From the NCBI GenBank assembly GCA_023396115.1, contig JAEWXC010000036.1:28647-92646 (forward strand): a stretch of 64,000 nt of DNA, given 5' to 3'. How positions within the stretch are numbered: the stretch's first letter is position 1; each line of letters begins with the position of its first letter. Below the pieces are notes generated by a model. That model made no database searches, was not told where the DNA came from, and saw only the letters and a list, made by a program, of their open reading frames with translations. A program made the translations under genes and the position numbers. Shown piece by piece: positions 18,074 to 26,435 of the stretch. Origin of the DNA: Actinomycetes bacterium (lineage in GTDB: Bacteria; Actinomycetota; Actinomycetes; Propionibacteriales; Nocardioidaceae).

Positions 18074-18629
18074 GCCGTTCACCGTCGGCACCCCGGTCAC
18101 CGTGACCGAGGAGCTGCACGGCGCCACCTGGGCGCACTGGGACGAACAGGTCGTGCACGACGACACCTCGCCCGGTGGGGTGCTGGCCACGCTGCAGACC
18201 GAGGGGAACCCGCTCACGTTCCCACCCCACCCGTTCCCGCACCCGTGGCGCCACGTCGAGTCCTGGGCCGGCACCACCGTGCTCAAGCTGCGCCGGATGG
18301 GCGAGTGGTACTCGGTGTGGAAGTTCTTCGACAGCCACGGCACCTTCCAGCACTGGTACGTGAACTTCGAGACCCCCTACACCCGTACCGACACCGGGAT
18401 CGGGGTCAACGACCTGCAGCTCGACATCGTCCTGGGGGGCGACGGGACGTGGCGCTGGAAGGACGTGCAGGACCTCGCGCCCGCCGTGGCGTCGGGCCGG
18501 ATGAGCGTCGAGGAGCTGCACGTCGTGCTGGGCGCCGCCACCGAGGTCGCGGTCCAGCTGGACGCCGGTGACCACTGGTGGGCTCCGTGGCGGGACTGGG
18601 CCCCGGAGCGTGGGACAATCGGGGCGTGA
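18066..18629 (+). CDS. DUF402 family protein
   Basis: About 187 residues. The central VKFFD-like segment (GEWYSVWKFFDSHGTFQHWYVNFETPYTRT) is the DUF402/FomD-like core, a beta-barrel seen in actinobacterial nucleotide-related hydrolases; D-L-Q-L-D-I-V (VNDLQLDIVLGGDGTWRWKD) supplies the conserved acidic residues. This superfamily includes enzymes acting on nucleoside diphosphates or cytidylyl phosphonates, so a role in nucleotide metabolism is plausible but unproven. GTG at 18066 (8-nt overlap with purD) is chosen; GTG at 18054 is an alternative. Its TGA overlaps the purB GTG by 4 bp, so purD, this gene and purB form one unit. Confidence 0.82.
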   Translation: MAEPFTVGTPVTVTEELHGATWAHWDEQVVHDDTSPGGVLATLQTEGNPLTFPPHPFPHPWRHVESWAGTTVLKLRRMGEWYSVWKFFDSHGTFQHWYVNFETPYTRTDTGIGVNDLQLDIVLGGDGTWRWKDVQDLAPAVASGRMSVEELHVVLGAATEVAVQLDAGDHWWAPWRDWAPERGTIGA

Positions 18630-20044
18630 GCGTCCCCAACGTCCTGGCCACCCGTTACGCCGCTGCCGACCTTGCCGCTGTCTGGTCGCCCGAGCACAAG
18701 ATCGTCCTGGAGCGTCAGCTCTGGATTGCGGTGATGAAGGCCCAGAAGGACCTGGGCATCGAGATCGGTGACGGCGTCATCGAGGCCTACGAGGCCGTCG
18801 TCGACCAGGTCGACCTCGCCTCGATCGCCGCCCGCGAGCGGGTCACCCGGCACGACGTGAAGGCCCGCATCGAGGAGTTCTGCGCGCTCGCCGGGCACGA
18901 GCACATCCACAAGGGCATGACCAGCCGCGACCTCACCGAGAACGTCGAGCAGCTGCAGGTCATCTCCAGCCTGGCGCTGGTCCGTGACCGGGCCGTGGCC
19001 ACCTTGACCCGGCTGGCCCGCCTGGCCGCCGAGCACGAGACCACCGTGATGGCGGGGCGTTCGCACAACGTCGCCGCCCAGGCCACCACCCTCGGCAAGC
19101 GGTTCGCCACGGTCGCCGACGAGATGCTGGTCGGCCTGCAGCGCGTCACCGAGCTGATCGCCCGCTACCCGCTGCGGGGCATCAAGGGCCCGGTCGGCAC
19201 CGCCCAGGACATGCTCGACCTGCTCGACGGCGACGCCACCAAGCTGGCCGAGCTGGAGTCGCGGGTCGCCGCGCACCTGGGCTTCGAGCACGTGCTGACC
19301 AGCGTCGGCCAGGTCTACCCCCGCTCGCTGGACTTCGACGTGCTCTCCGCGCTGGTCCAGCTGACCGCCGGCCCCTCGAACCTGGCCACCACGATCCGGC
19401 TGATGGCCGGCATCGAGCTGGTCACCGAGGGGTTCAAGGAGGGCCAGGTCGGCTCCTCGGCGATGCCGCACAAGATGAACACCCGCTCGTGCGAGCGGGT
19501 CAACGGTCTGGCGGTCGTCACCCGCGGGTACCTCTCGATGGTCGGCGAGCTGGCCGGGGACCAGTGGAACGAGGGCGACGTGAGCTGCTCGGTGGTGCGC
19601 CGGGTCGCGCTGCCCGACGCGTTCTTCGCCGTCGACGGCCTGTTCCAGACGTTCCTGACCGTGCTGGACGAGTTCGGGGCGTTCCCCGCGGTGATCCAGC
19701 GCGAGCTGGACCGGTACCTGCCGTTCCTGGCCACCACCAAGGTGCTGATGAGCGCGGTGCGCAACGGCGTGGGCCGCGAGGTCGCCCACGAGGTGATCAA
19801 GGAGGCCGCGGTCGGCACCGCCCTGGCGATGCGTGCCGGGCAGGTCGAGAACGACGTGTTCGCCAAGCTCGCCGCCGACGAGCGCCTCGGCCTGACCCGC
19901 GAGCAGATCGACGCCCTGGTGGCGGACCCGATCGAGTTCACCGGCGCCGCGGTGGCGCAGGTGCAGTCGGTGGTGCGGGCCGTCGAGGCCGTCGCTGCCC
20001 AGCACCCCGAGGCGGCGTCCTACAGCCCCGGCGAGATCCTCTGA
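18626..20044 (+). CDS. purB: Adenylosuccinate lyase
   Basis: A 472-residue fumarase/aspartase superfamily enzyme that acts twice in purine synthesis: SAICAR to AICAR and adenylosuccinate to AMP, releasing fumarate. The signature GSSAMPHKMN is intact. HIHKGMTSRDLTENVEQ (TS-D substrate loop) and AGRSHNVAAQATTLGKRFA (catalytic His region) are also present. The GTG start at 18626 overlaps the previous stop by 4 bp. A GACAAT sequence 6 nt upstream of the GTG could also give a separate leaderless transcript. A hairpin with three Ts follows the gene. Confidence 0.97.
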   Translation: MSVPNVLATRYAAADLAAVWSPEHKIVLERQLWIAVMKAQKDLGIEIGDGVIEAYEAVVDQVDLASIAARERVTRHDVKARIEEFCALAGHEHIHKGMTSRDLTENVEQLQVISSLALVRDRAVATLTRLARLAAEHETTVMAGRSHNVAAQATTLGKRFATVADEMLVGLQRVTELIARYPLRGIKGPVGTAQDMLDLLDGDATKLAELESRVAAHLGFEHVLTSVGQVYPRSLDFDVLSALVQLTAGPSNLATTIRLMAGIELVTEGFKEGQVGSSAMPHKMNTRSCERVNGLAVVTRGYLSMVGELAGDQWNEGDVSCSVVRRVALPDAFFAVDGLFQTFLTVLDEFGAFPAVIQRELDRYLPFLATTKVLMSAVRNGVGREVAHEVIKEAAVGTALAMRAGQVENDVFAKLAADERLGLTREQIDALVADPIEFTGAAVAQVQSVVRAVEAVAAQHPEAASYSPGEIL

Positions 20045-20076
20045 GGACACCGGTCGGGACCAGCTGTCCACGACTG

Positions 20077-20107
20077 ACCCCCGGGTGCCTGCGGGCCCCG
20101 GGGGTTT
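20077..20107 (+). terminator. purB terminator
   Basis: ACCCCCGGG (20077-20085) pairs with CCCGGGGGT (20097-20105), followed by TT. It is one of the few hairpins here with a short T run. Confidence 0.65.
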
Positions 20108-20162
20108 GTCGTTCCCGGACCCGGGCAGGGGAGAGGGGTCCGACCACTCAGGAGGTAGACAC

Positions 20163-21221
20163 GTGCGACGTTCCACTCTCGGGAAGCTCCTGGCCCCGGT
20201 GCTCGCGGCGGGACTGCTGGTCCCGACCGCCGGTGCGCCGGCCCACGCCAGGGTCGCCGACCCGATCATGAAGGGAGCAGCCAACCCCGGCGTGCTGCTC
20301 ACCACCGTCGACGGCGCCCGCAAGTGGGTGCTGATGACCACGACCCACCCGACCAAGGGCCGCAAGATCTGGACCGCCTCGAAGGCGTCCGGACCCTGGA
20401 CGAAGTCCCGCAACGCGTTGCTGACCAAGGCACCGAGGTGGATGCGGAACAAGCCCGTCTGGGCGCCCTCGGTGGTCCAGGCCACCGACGGGAGGTTCCA
20501 CGTCTACTACGCCGGTGTGGTGAAGAACAAGAAGGGCACCTCGCCCCGCTGCATCGGTACCGGTGTCGCGGACAGGGCCACCGGCCCGTTCGTCCCGGAC
20601 AACCAGCCGATCGCCTGCTTCACCGGCTCCGGCACCCGGCCCGACGACCTGGTCAAGGCCGAGGGCAAGCGGACCACCACGTTCATCGATGCCACTCCGG
20701 CGATCCTGGACGGCCAGTACTACCTGCTCTACAAGACCGGGTACTCCCGGGCGAAGGGTCCGCGGTGGCACACCACCACCCGGTTGCTGCAGCTCGACCC
20801 GGCCAACCCGAGCAACATCGTGGCCAACCCCCGGCACGCCGACGGCAGGAGCGTGAAGATCACCGACTCCAAGCACCGCTACATCGAGGAGAACCCGGTC
20901 CTGGTCAAGCGCGGCAAGAAGTACACCCTGTTCACCTCGTTCGGCTGGTACGGCACCTGCAACTACTGGACCCGCTACCGCCAGCACACGAACTTGTGGA
21001 AGGGCTGGCTGCGCAAGAAGCCGACCCGGCTGCCGATGCGCACCGCACGCACCTGCGGCAGCGCGAACGCCCAGGTCACGCCTGGTGTGGTCAAGGGCAG
21101 CTGGCGCTACTGGTTCAACGGCCACCCGGACGCCGCCACGAAGGGCGGCCCCGACGGCCTCTACGTCGGCAGGCTGACGTGGTCGAAGGGCAAGCCGTCG
21201 GTGCGCGGCCTGATCCGCTGA
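20163..21221 (+). CDS. Secreted GH43-like (five-bladed propeller) glycosidase
   Basis: A 352-residue precursor with a signal peptide ending near AHA (about residues 27-29). The mature part has GH43-type features: PVWAPSVVQATDGRFHVYYAG (the WAPxV block around the central acid), FIDATPAILDGQYYLLYKTG, and YIEENPVLVKRGKKYTLFTS, where Glu is placed like the general acid. GH43 enzymes remove arabinose or xylose from plant polysaccharides; the exact substrate is unknown. Cys pairs suggest disulfides after export. A strong AGGAGGT ribosome site precedes the GTG at 20163. The protein is rich in Lys and Arg. Confidence 0.8.
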   Translation: MRRSTLGKLLAPVLAAGLLVPTAGAPAHARVADPIMKGAANPGVLLTTVDGARKWVLMTTTHPTKGRKIWTASKASGPWTKSRNALLTKAPRWMRNKPVWAPSVVQATDGRFHVYYAGVVKNKKGTSPRCIGTGVADRATGPFVPDNQPIACFTGSGTRPDDLVKAEGKRTTTFIDATPAILDGQYYLLYKTGYSRAKGPRWHTTTRLLQLDPANPSNIVANPRHADGRSVKITDSKHRYIEENPVLVKRGKKYTLFTSFGWYGTCNYWTRYRQHTNLWKGWLRKKPTRLPMRTARTCGSANAQVTPGVVKGSWRYWFNGHPDAATKGGPDGLYVGRLTWSKGKPSVRGLIR

Positions 21222-21239
21222 CCGGCCCAGCCACGCCTG

Positions 21240-21275
21240 CCGTGCCCCGTCCGCCACCCGGCGGGCGGGGCACGG
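21240..21275. terminator. Hairpin after the GH43-like gene
   Basis: The arms at 21240-21255 and 21260-21275 pair over 16 positions apart from one G-U-type mismatch, with a 4-nt loop and no T-tract. Confidence 0.6.
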
Positions 21276-21367
21276 TGCGTGTCGGGCAGGTGTACGAGTC
21301 GCTGAGCAGGGCAAGGTCGTGCTGATCAAAACTTGAAGCACCGATGCACGAGGAGGAGCGCCACCCC

Positions 21368-23185
21368 ATGGCTGACCACACCGAGCGACCCGAGCGGCGC
21401 CCCTTCGCGCCCCGCACACGGCGCCACCCGGCGCTGGACTACCCGCCGATCGACTCCGAGCAGCAGAAGGGCCGGTTCGACCCGGTCGTGTTCGGGGTCA
21501 CCGCCGCCTTCGCCGTCGTGTTCCTGCTCTGGGGCGCGCTCTCGACCGACTCCCTCGCCGACGTCTCCGACCGGGCCGTGGGCTGGGTCAAGGACAACAC
21601 CGGCTGGCTCTTCGTGATCGCCTCCAGTGGCTTCGTCGTGTTCGTGCTCTGGCTGGCGCTGGGCAGGTACGGGACGATCCCGCTGGGCCGCGACGACGAG
21701 TCACCCGAGTTCCGCACCTCGTCGTGGGTGGCGATGATGTTCAGCGCCGGCATGGGCATCGGCCTGATGTTCTGGGGCGCGGCGGAGCCGTTGGGCTACT
21801 TCACCTCGCCGATCCCGGGCACCGACCCGGACGCCGCCGCCGAGACCGCGATGGCCCAGACCCTGTTCCACTGGACCCTGCACCCGTGGGCGATCTACTG
21901 CGTGGTCGGGCTGGCGATGGCCTACGGCATGTTCCGCAAGGGCCGGCTGCAGTTGATCAGCGCCATCTTCCGGCCGATCCTGGGCCGCCACGTCGACGGC
22001 CCCGCCGGCAAGGTCATCGACATGCTCGCGATCTTCGCGACGCTGTTCGGCTCCGCGGCCTCGTTGGGCTTCGGTGCGCTGCAGATCGCCGCCGGCTACC
22101 AGATCGTCGCCGGTGCCGGTCCGGCCACCAACGCGCTGCTGGTCGGCCTGATCGCGGTGCTGACGGTCTGCTTCATCATCTCGGCCGTCTCCGGGGTCTC
22201 GCGGGGCATCCAGTACCTGTCGAACATCAACATGGTCCTGGCCCTGCTGCTGGCGGTCTTCGTCTTCGTCGCCGGGCCGACGATCTTCATCCTCGACCTG
22301 ATCCCCACCTCGATGGGCACCTACATCTCCGACCTGGGCCTGATGGCCGGCCGGAGCGCCGCCGAGGGTGGCGAGGTCGCGCAGTGGGTCAACGACTGGA
22401 CCGTCTTCTACTGGGCCTGGTGGGTCAGCTGGACGCCGTTCGTCGGCATGTTCATCGCCCGCATCTCCCGGGGTCGCACGATCCGGGAGTTCGTGGCCGG
22501 TGTGCTCCTGGTCCCCAGCGTGGTGAGCCTGATCTGGTTCGCGATCTTCGGTGGGGCCGCGATCCACGAGGCCGACAACGGTGCCGACCTGGGCGACACC
22601 GCCACGGCCCAGCTGTTCGGGCTGCTGGAGCAGTACCCGATCGCGCAGGTCACCTCGATCGTGGTGATGGTGCTGGTGGCGATCTTCTTCGTCTCCGGCG
22701 CGGACGCCGCCTCGATCGTGATGGGGTCCCTGGCCGAGCGGGGGGCGATGGAGCCCAAGCGCCCCAACGTCATCTTCTGGGGTGCCGCCACCGGTGCCGT
22801 GGCGGCGGTGATGCTGGTCATCGGCAACACCGGCGGCAAGGCCGAGGGGGAGGAGAACGCCGCGCTGCAGGGCCTGCAGAACATCACCATCGTGGCGGCC
22901 GTGCCGTTCCTGCTGGTGATGATCGGGATCTGCGTGGCCCTGGTGCGTGACCTGCGCCGTGACCCGCTGATGGTGCGCCGGGCCTACATGCGCGACCGGG
23001 TCGAGGCCGCGGTCGTCCAGGGCGTCCAGGACCACGGCGACGAGTTCGCGCTGGCGGTGGTGCACGACGAGACCGGGACCAGCCTGACCCCGGTGCCGGT
23101 GGTGGACGCCCAGGCGCCGCAGAACGGCGCCGCCCCGCAGCCCGAGCAGTCGGGCGAGTCCGGGCGGCCGGGGACGCCGGGGTAG
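21368..23185 (+). CDS. BCCT-family betaine/choline/carnitine transporter
   Basis: A 605-residue membrane protein with 12 hydrophobic helices, importing quaternary ammonium solutes such as glycine betaine or choline, usually for osmoprotection. Family marks are GMGIGLMFWGAAEPLGYF (unwound helix TM3) and the Trp-rich TM8 segment FYWAWWVSWTPFVGMFIARISRGRTIREF. There is a hydrophilic N-terminus and a roughly 70-residue charged C-terminal tail, the osmosensing region in related BetP. ATG at 21368 is chosen because GAGGAGGAG (21349-21357) lies before it; an upstream in-frame ATG at 21344 lacks a ribosome site. Confidence 0.95.
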   Translation: MADHTERPERRPFAPRTRRHPALDYPPIDSEQQKGRFDPVVFGVTAAFAVVFLLWGALSTDSLADVSDRAVGWVKDNTGWLFVIASSGFVVFVLWLALGRYGTIPLGRDDESPEFRTSSWVAMMFSAGMGIGLMFWGAAEPLGYFTSPIPGTDPDAAAETAMAQTLFHWTLHPWAIYCVVGLAMAYGMFRKGRLQLISAIFRPILGRHVDGPAGKVIDMLAIFATLFGSAASLGFGALQIAAGYQIVAGAGPATNALLVGLIAVLTVCFIISAVSGVSRGIQYLSNINMVLALLLAVFVFVAGPTIFILDLIPTSMGTYISDLGLMAGRSAAEGGEVAQWVNDWTVFYWAWWVSWTPFVGMFIARISRGRTIREFVAGVLLVPSVVSLIWFAIFGGAAIHEADNGADLGDTATAQLFGLLEQYPIAQVTSIVVMVLVAIFFVSGADAASIVMGSLAERGAMEPKRPNVIFWGAATGAVAAVMLVIGNTGGKAEGEENAALQGLQNITIVAAVPFLLVMIGICVALVRDLRRDPLMVRRAYMRDRVEAAVVQGVQDHGDEFALAVVHDETGTSLTPVPVVDAQAPQNGAAPQPEQSGESGRPGTPG

Positions 23186-23207
23186 CACACCCCCACCCGC
23201 TGAGCAC

Positions 23208-23248
23208 GTGCGCGAGGGAGTGGACCGGATGGCCACGCCCTCGTGCGC
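23208..23248. terminator. Imperfect hairpin after the BCCT gene
   Basis: GAGGG-GTGG (23214-23223) pairs with CCAC-CCCTC (23233-23242) around one mismatch, with outer GCGC pairs. There is no T-tract. Confidence 0.4.
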
Positions 23249-23264
23249 GTCCGGAGCCGGGGAA

Positions 23265-23315
23265 CCTCAAGGTTGCCCAAAGACCGGCCCAAGGTGCCGG
23301 TGCCGGTCCTAGCGT
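23265..23315 (+). promoter_or_regulatory. Shared upstream element, copy 1 (before repeat protein 1)
   Basis: A 25-nt box (23265-23289, beginning CCTCAAGGTT and containing CCCAAAGA) is followed after exactly 18 nt by CCTAGCGT (23308-23315). Its TAGCGT fits the TANNNT -10. The same arrangement with two substitutions in the box lies at 26337-26387. Confidence 0.65.
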
Positions 23316-23363
23316 GCGCCGGAGGGGTGCCGTGCGGCCCCCGTTTGCACCCGAGGAGTCGCC

Positions 23364-26282
23364 ATGACCGACCTGCGCCGTTCCGGCCGCCACCCCCTGC
23401 GTCGTGTGCTCGGGGCGCTGTGCGCGCTGCTGCTGCCGGCGGTGGCACTGAGCCTGGTGGCTCCGACGCCGGCCGGGGCCGCGTCGAACTGTGCGTTCCC
23501 GGTGGTCTGCATCGACACGATGACGCTGAGCACCAGCCCTGCCTCCGGGACCCCGCTGGTGGCCAACCTGAGTGGCGGCGCAGCCTCGTCGCTGACGGTC
23601 AAGGTCACCGGCACCGGGAGTGGGCAGATGAACTTCCGGGTCGTGCTGGCCGGCCCGGGCGGCCTCAAGCGGGAGGCCATGGGCACGCTCACCTCGACCT
23701 CCGGCGGCGTCACCGGCACCGTGACCCTCAACCTGCGCGAGGGCAACACCGGGCTCGCCTCGGCGTCCGGCCTCTGGCAGGTCTACCTGCTCAAGCCCTC
23801 GGTGGAGTGGAACTACAACATCTACACCTCGACCCAGGAGTTGTTCATCCTGAACGGCGCGGTGGTGGCCGAACCGTTCACCGACGCCCAGTGGCAGATG
23901 AGCTCCTCCCCGTCCGACTGGGGCACGCCGATCACCGTGGGCGCGACGCCGCGCATCCAGCCGACCGACCGCAGCCTGAGCTACCAGTGGTGCGCGGTGC
24001 CGGCGGGCTCCTCAACGTGCACGAACATCTCCGGCGCGACCGGGGCGAGCTACACCCCGACCGCGGACCGGATCGGCCAGGTGGTGCACCGCCACCTGGT
24101 CGCGTCCCGCTCCGGGTACACCAGCCTGACGCTGCGCTCCCCGGGGGTGACGGTCCGGGCCAAGGTGACCGCCGCACCGCCGGAGCCGACGTACGCAGGT
24201 GACGGCAGCAGCTACACGATCCCGAACGTGGACGGGGTCGTCTACACCGTCAACGGCACCGTTCGCGCGCCCGGGACCCACCCGACCGGCGGGGTGCTGC
24301 TGACCACCGTGGCCAGTCCGGCGGCGAACCGTCGGCTGCCCTCGGGCAACCAGACCTGGACCCGCGACCTCCGGACCCCCGTGCTCACCCAGGACGTGGT
24401 GGCGGGGACGGCACCGCACTCGATCGTGGTGCCGTCGGTGCCGGGCGTGGACTACCGGGTGCAGACGACCACGCTGAGCCCCGGTGAGCAGGTGCGCCGG
24501 GCGCAGTTCACCGTCACCGCGGTGCCGTCGGGACCCACCTACCGTCTGGTCGGCACCACCAGCTGGACCTTCGACCTGCGTGGACGGGTGACGCCCGAGG
24601 TCACCGCCGACGAGCAGCAGATGCGCTACACCCTGGCCCCGGTCGAAGGGGTCACCTACCGGGTCGGGGGTGTGGTGCGGGCCCCGGGGACCTACACCGC
24701 GACCGGGCCGGTCACGGTGACCGCGGCGGCGGCCGACGCCAGCTGGGTGCTGGCGCCCGGCGCGCAGAGCAGCTGGACGTTCGCCTTCACCACCACCACG
24801 ATCGCCCCGCCGGCCCCGACCGCGGGTGTCAGGTTCGTGACGGTCCCCGACGTGCCCGGGGTGGAGTACCGCGCCGGGGGTGAGACCCTGGCGCCGGGAC
24901 GCTGGGACGTGGCCGACGAGGTCACCGTCCGGGCCGTGGCGGCGTCGCCCCACATCACGCTGACGGGCACCACCGAGTGGAGCTTCGACACCCGTGAGCT
25001 GGTGGTCCCGCAGCCGGTGCTGGTGGACCAGACGCAGATGACGGTCACCTTCCCCGACGTCGCCGGGGTGCGGTACACCGCCACGGGCCTCGACACCTCG
25101 CCCGGCACCCGCACCCCCGGGGCGGGGCAGTGGACCGTCACGGCCGCGCCGGAGGCCGGCTACCGGTTCCCCGCGGGGACCTGGCGGTGGGACGTCGCGC
25201 TGGCGTTCACCGACCGCACGGTGCCGCCGCTCGCCGCGTCCGACGGTCACGTCCTGCTCCCGTACGCGGAGGGCGTGCAGTTCCTCGTCAACGGCGTTCT
25301 GGCCACCAGCTCCTACCACTACGTCGGTCACGCCGTGGCGCGGGTGGAGGCCGTCGGTCTCACGCCCCGGGATCGGGTCGTGGGCACCTCGGAGTGGACC
25401 TTTGACCTGCGCAAGGTCGTCACGCCTGCCGTGCCGCTCTTCGATGCCGACCGGCACCTGGTGATCGTCCCTCGCGACAGTTCCGAGGTCCGCTACCGGA
25501 TCGACGGCGCGGTGGCGCAGCCGGGCTCGTACCCGGTCACCGGCACGGTCACGGTCACGGCCGAGGCCGAGGACGCGCAGAGCACCGTCCTGGCCCCCGA
25601 CGCGGTCCGCTCGTGGAGCTTCACCGCGTCAGTGCGTGAGGTCACCGCCGAGGCGCCGACGCTCGACGCCGCGACGAGCACCCTGACGGTGCCCCTGACG
25701 ACCGGCGCGGAGTACCTGGTGAACGGGAAGCCGACCTCGGTGGGGCAGCACCCCGTCTCCGGCCTGGTGCAGGTCACGGCCCGCCCGTCAGGGCCCGGCA
25801 TCCGACTGGTCGGCACCACCGCGTGGACGTTCGACCTGCGTGGCCCCGGTACCGGGACCCTCACCCCCCTCGCCCCGACGTTCGCGGCCGGGACGGCCCG
25901 GCTGACGGTGCCGGCCGTCCCGGGCGTGGCCTACCGGGTGGGAGGCCAGGACCTGGCTCCCGGGAGGCACCGGGTGGTCGGTCGGTTCCGGGTCGTGGCC
26001 CGCGCCACCGGCACCACACCGCTGGCCGCCGGAGCCACCAGCACCTGGACGTTCACCTCGGCCGTGTCGGTCGCGTCGCGCAAGCCCGCGTTCCGGAGGA
26101 AGAAGGGCCGACTGGTCGTCCCGCGGGTGACCGGACTCCAGTACCGGGTGAACGGGAAGGTGACCGCAGCCGGCCGGAAGGTGCGGGTGAAGAAGGGCGC
26201 CAAGATCGTCGTCACCGTGACCGCCCGGGTCGGGTACCGCGTCACGGGGAAGAAGCGCTGGACCTTCCGACGCCCCCGCTGA
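23364..26282 (+). CDS. Exported multi-repeat protein 1 (10 repeats)
   Basis: A 972-residue protein with a signal peptide to about residue 40. A unique N-terminal region and an Ig-like block (SLSYQWCAVPAG, YTPTADRIGQ, about residues 205-270) follow. Then come ten copies of a roughly 70-residue unit whose pattern is V-P-x-V-x-G-V-x-Y-x-V-x-G, A-P-G-T, V-T-V-T-A, L-x-G-T-x-x-W-x-F-D-L-R. The last unit (RKPAFRRKKGRLVVPR to the terminal RRPR) is very basic and is conserved in the next two genes. There is no LPxTG, TM anchor or enzyme motif. I infer an extracellular, possibly wall-associated, structural or adhesive protein. The GAGGAG ribosome site before ATG 23364 is clear. Confidence 0.85.
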   Translation: MTDLRRSGRHPLRRVLGALCALLLPAVALSLVAPTPAGAASNCAFPVVCIDTMTLSTSPASGTPLVANLSGGAASSLTVKVTGTGSGQMNFRVVLAGPGGLKREAMGTLTSTSGGVTGTVTLNLREGNTGLASASGLWQVYLLKPSVEWNYNIYTSTQELFILNGAVVAEPFTDAQWQMSSSPSDWGTPITVGATPRIQPTDRSLSYQWCAVPAGSSTCTNISGATGASYTPTADRIGQVVHRHLVASRSGYTSLTLRSPGVTVRAKVTAAPPEPTYAGDGSSYTIPNVDGVVYTVNGTVRAPGTHPTGGVLLTTVASPAANRRLPSGNQTWTRDLRTPVLTQDVVAGTAPHSIVVPSVPGVDYRVQTTTLSPGEQVRRAQFTVTAVPSGPTYRLVGTTSWTFDLRGRVTPEVTADEQQMRYTLAPVEGVTYRVGGVVRAPGTYTATGPVTVTAAAADASWVLAPGAQSSWTFAFTTTTIAPPAPTAGVRFVTVPDVPGVEYRAGGETLAPGRWDVADEVTVRAVAASPHITLTGTTEWSFDTRELVVPQPVLVDQTQMTVTFPDVAGVRYTATGLDTSPGTRTPGAGQWTVTAAPEAGYRFPAGTWRWDVALAFTDRTVPPLAASDGHVLLPYAEGVQFLVNGVLATSSYHYVGHAVARVEAVGLTPRDRVVGTSEWTFDLRKVVTPAVPLFDADRHLVIVPRDSSEVRYRIDGAVAQPGSYPVTGTVTVTAEAEDAQSTVLAPDAVRSWSFTASVREVTAEAPTLDAATSTLTVPLTTGAEYLVNGKPTSVGQHPVSGLVQVTARPSGPGIRLVGTTAWTFDLRGPGTGTLTPLAPTFAAGTARLTVPAVPGVAYRVGGQDLAPGRHRVVGRFRVVARATGTTPLAAGATSTWTFTSAVSVASRKPAFRRKKGRLVVPRVTGLQYRVNGKVTAAGRKVRVKKGAKIVVTVTARVGYRVTGKKRWTFRRPR

Positions 26283-26336
26283 CACCAGCGACGACTCCCG
26301 CGCGCCTCCGCGCCTGCTCCTCGCGCGCGGAGCCTT

Positions 26337-26387
26337 CCTCAAGGTTTCCCAAAGATCGGCCGGGCGTCCGCCCGGGGGCCCTAGCGT
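26337..26387 (+). promoter_or_regulatory. Shared upstream element, copy 2 (before repeat protein 2)
   Basis: The 25-nt box at 26337-26361 differs from copy 1 at two positions. It is again followed by an 18-nt spacer of different sequence and by CCTAGCGT at 26380-26387. The conserved spacing argues for a real promoter or activator site. Confidence 0.65.
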
Positions 26388-26435
26388 CTCCAGCAGACGC
26401 CCGTCCGGGCGTCCTGCTCGGAAGGACCGCGCCCC

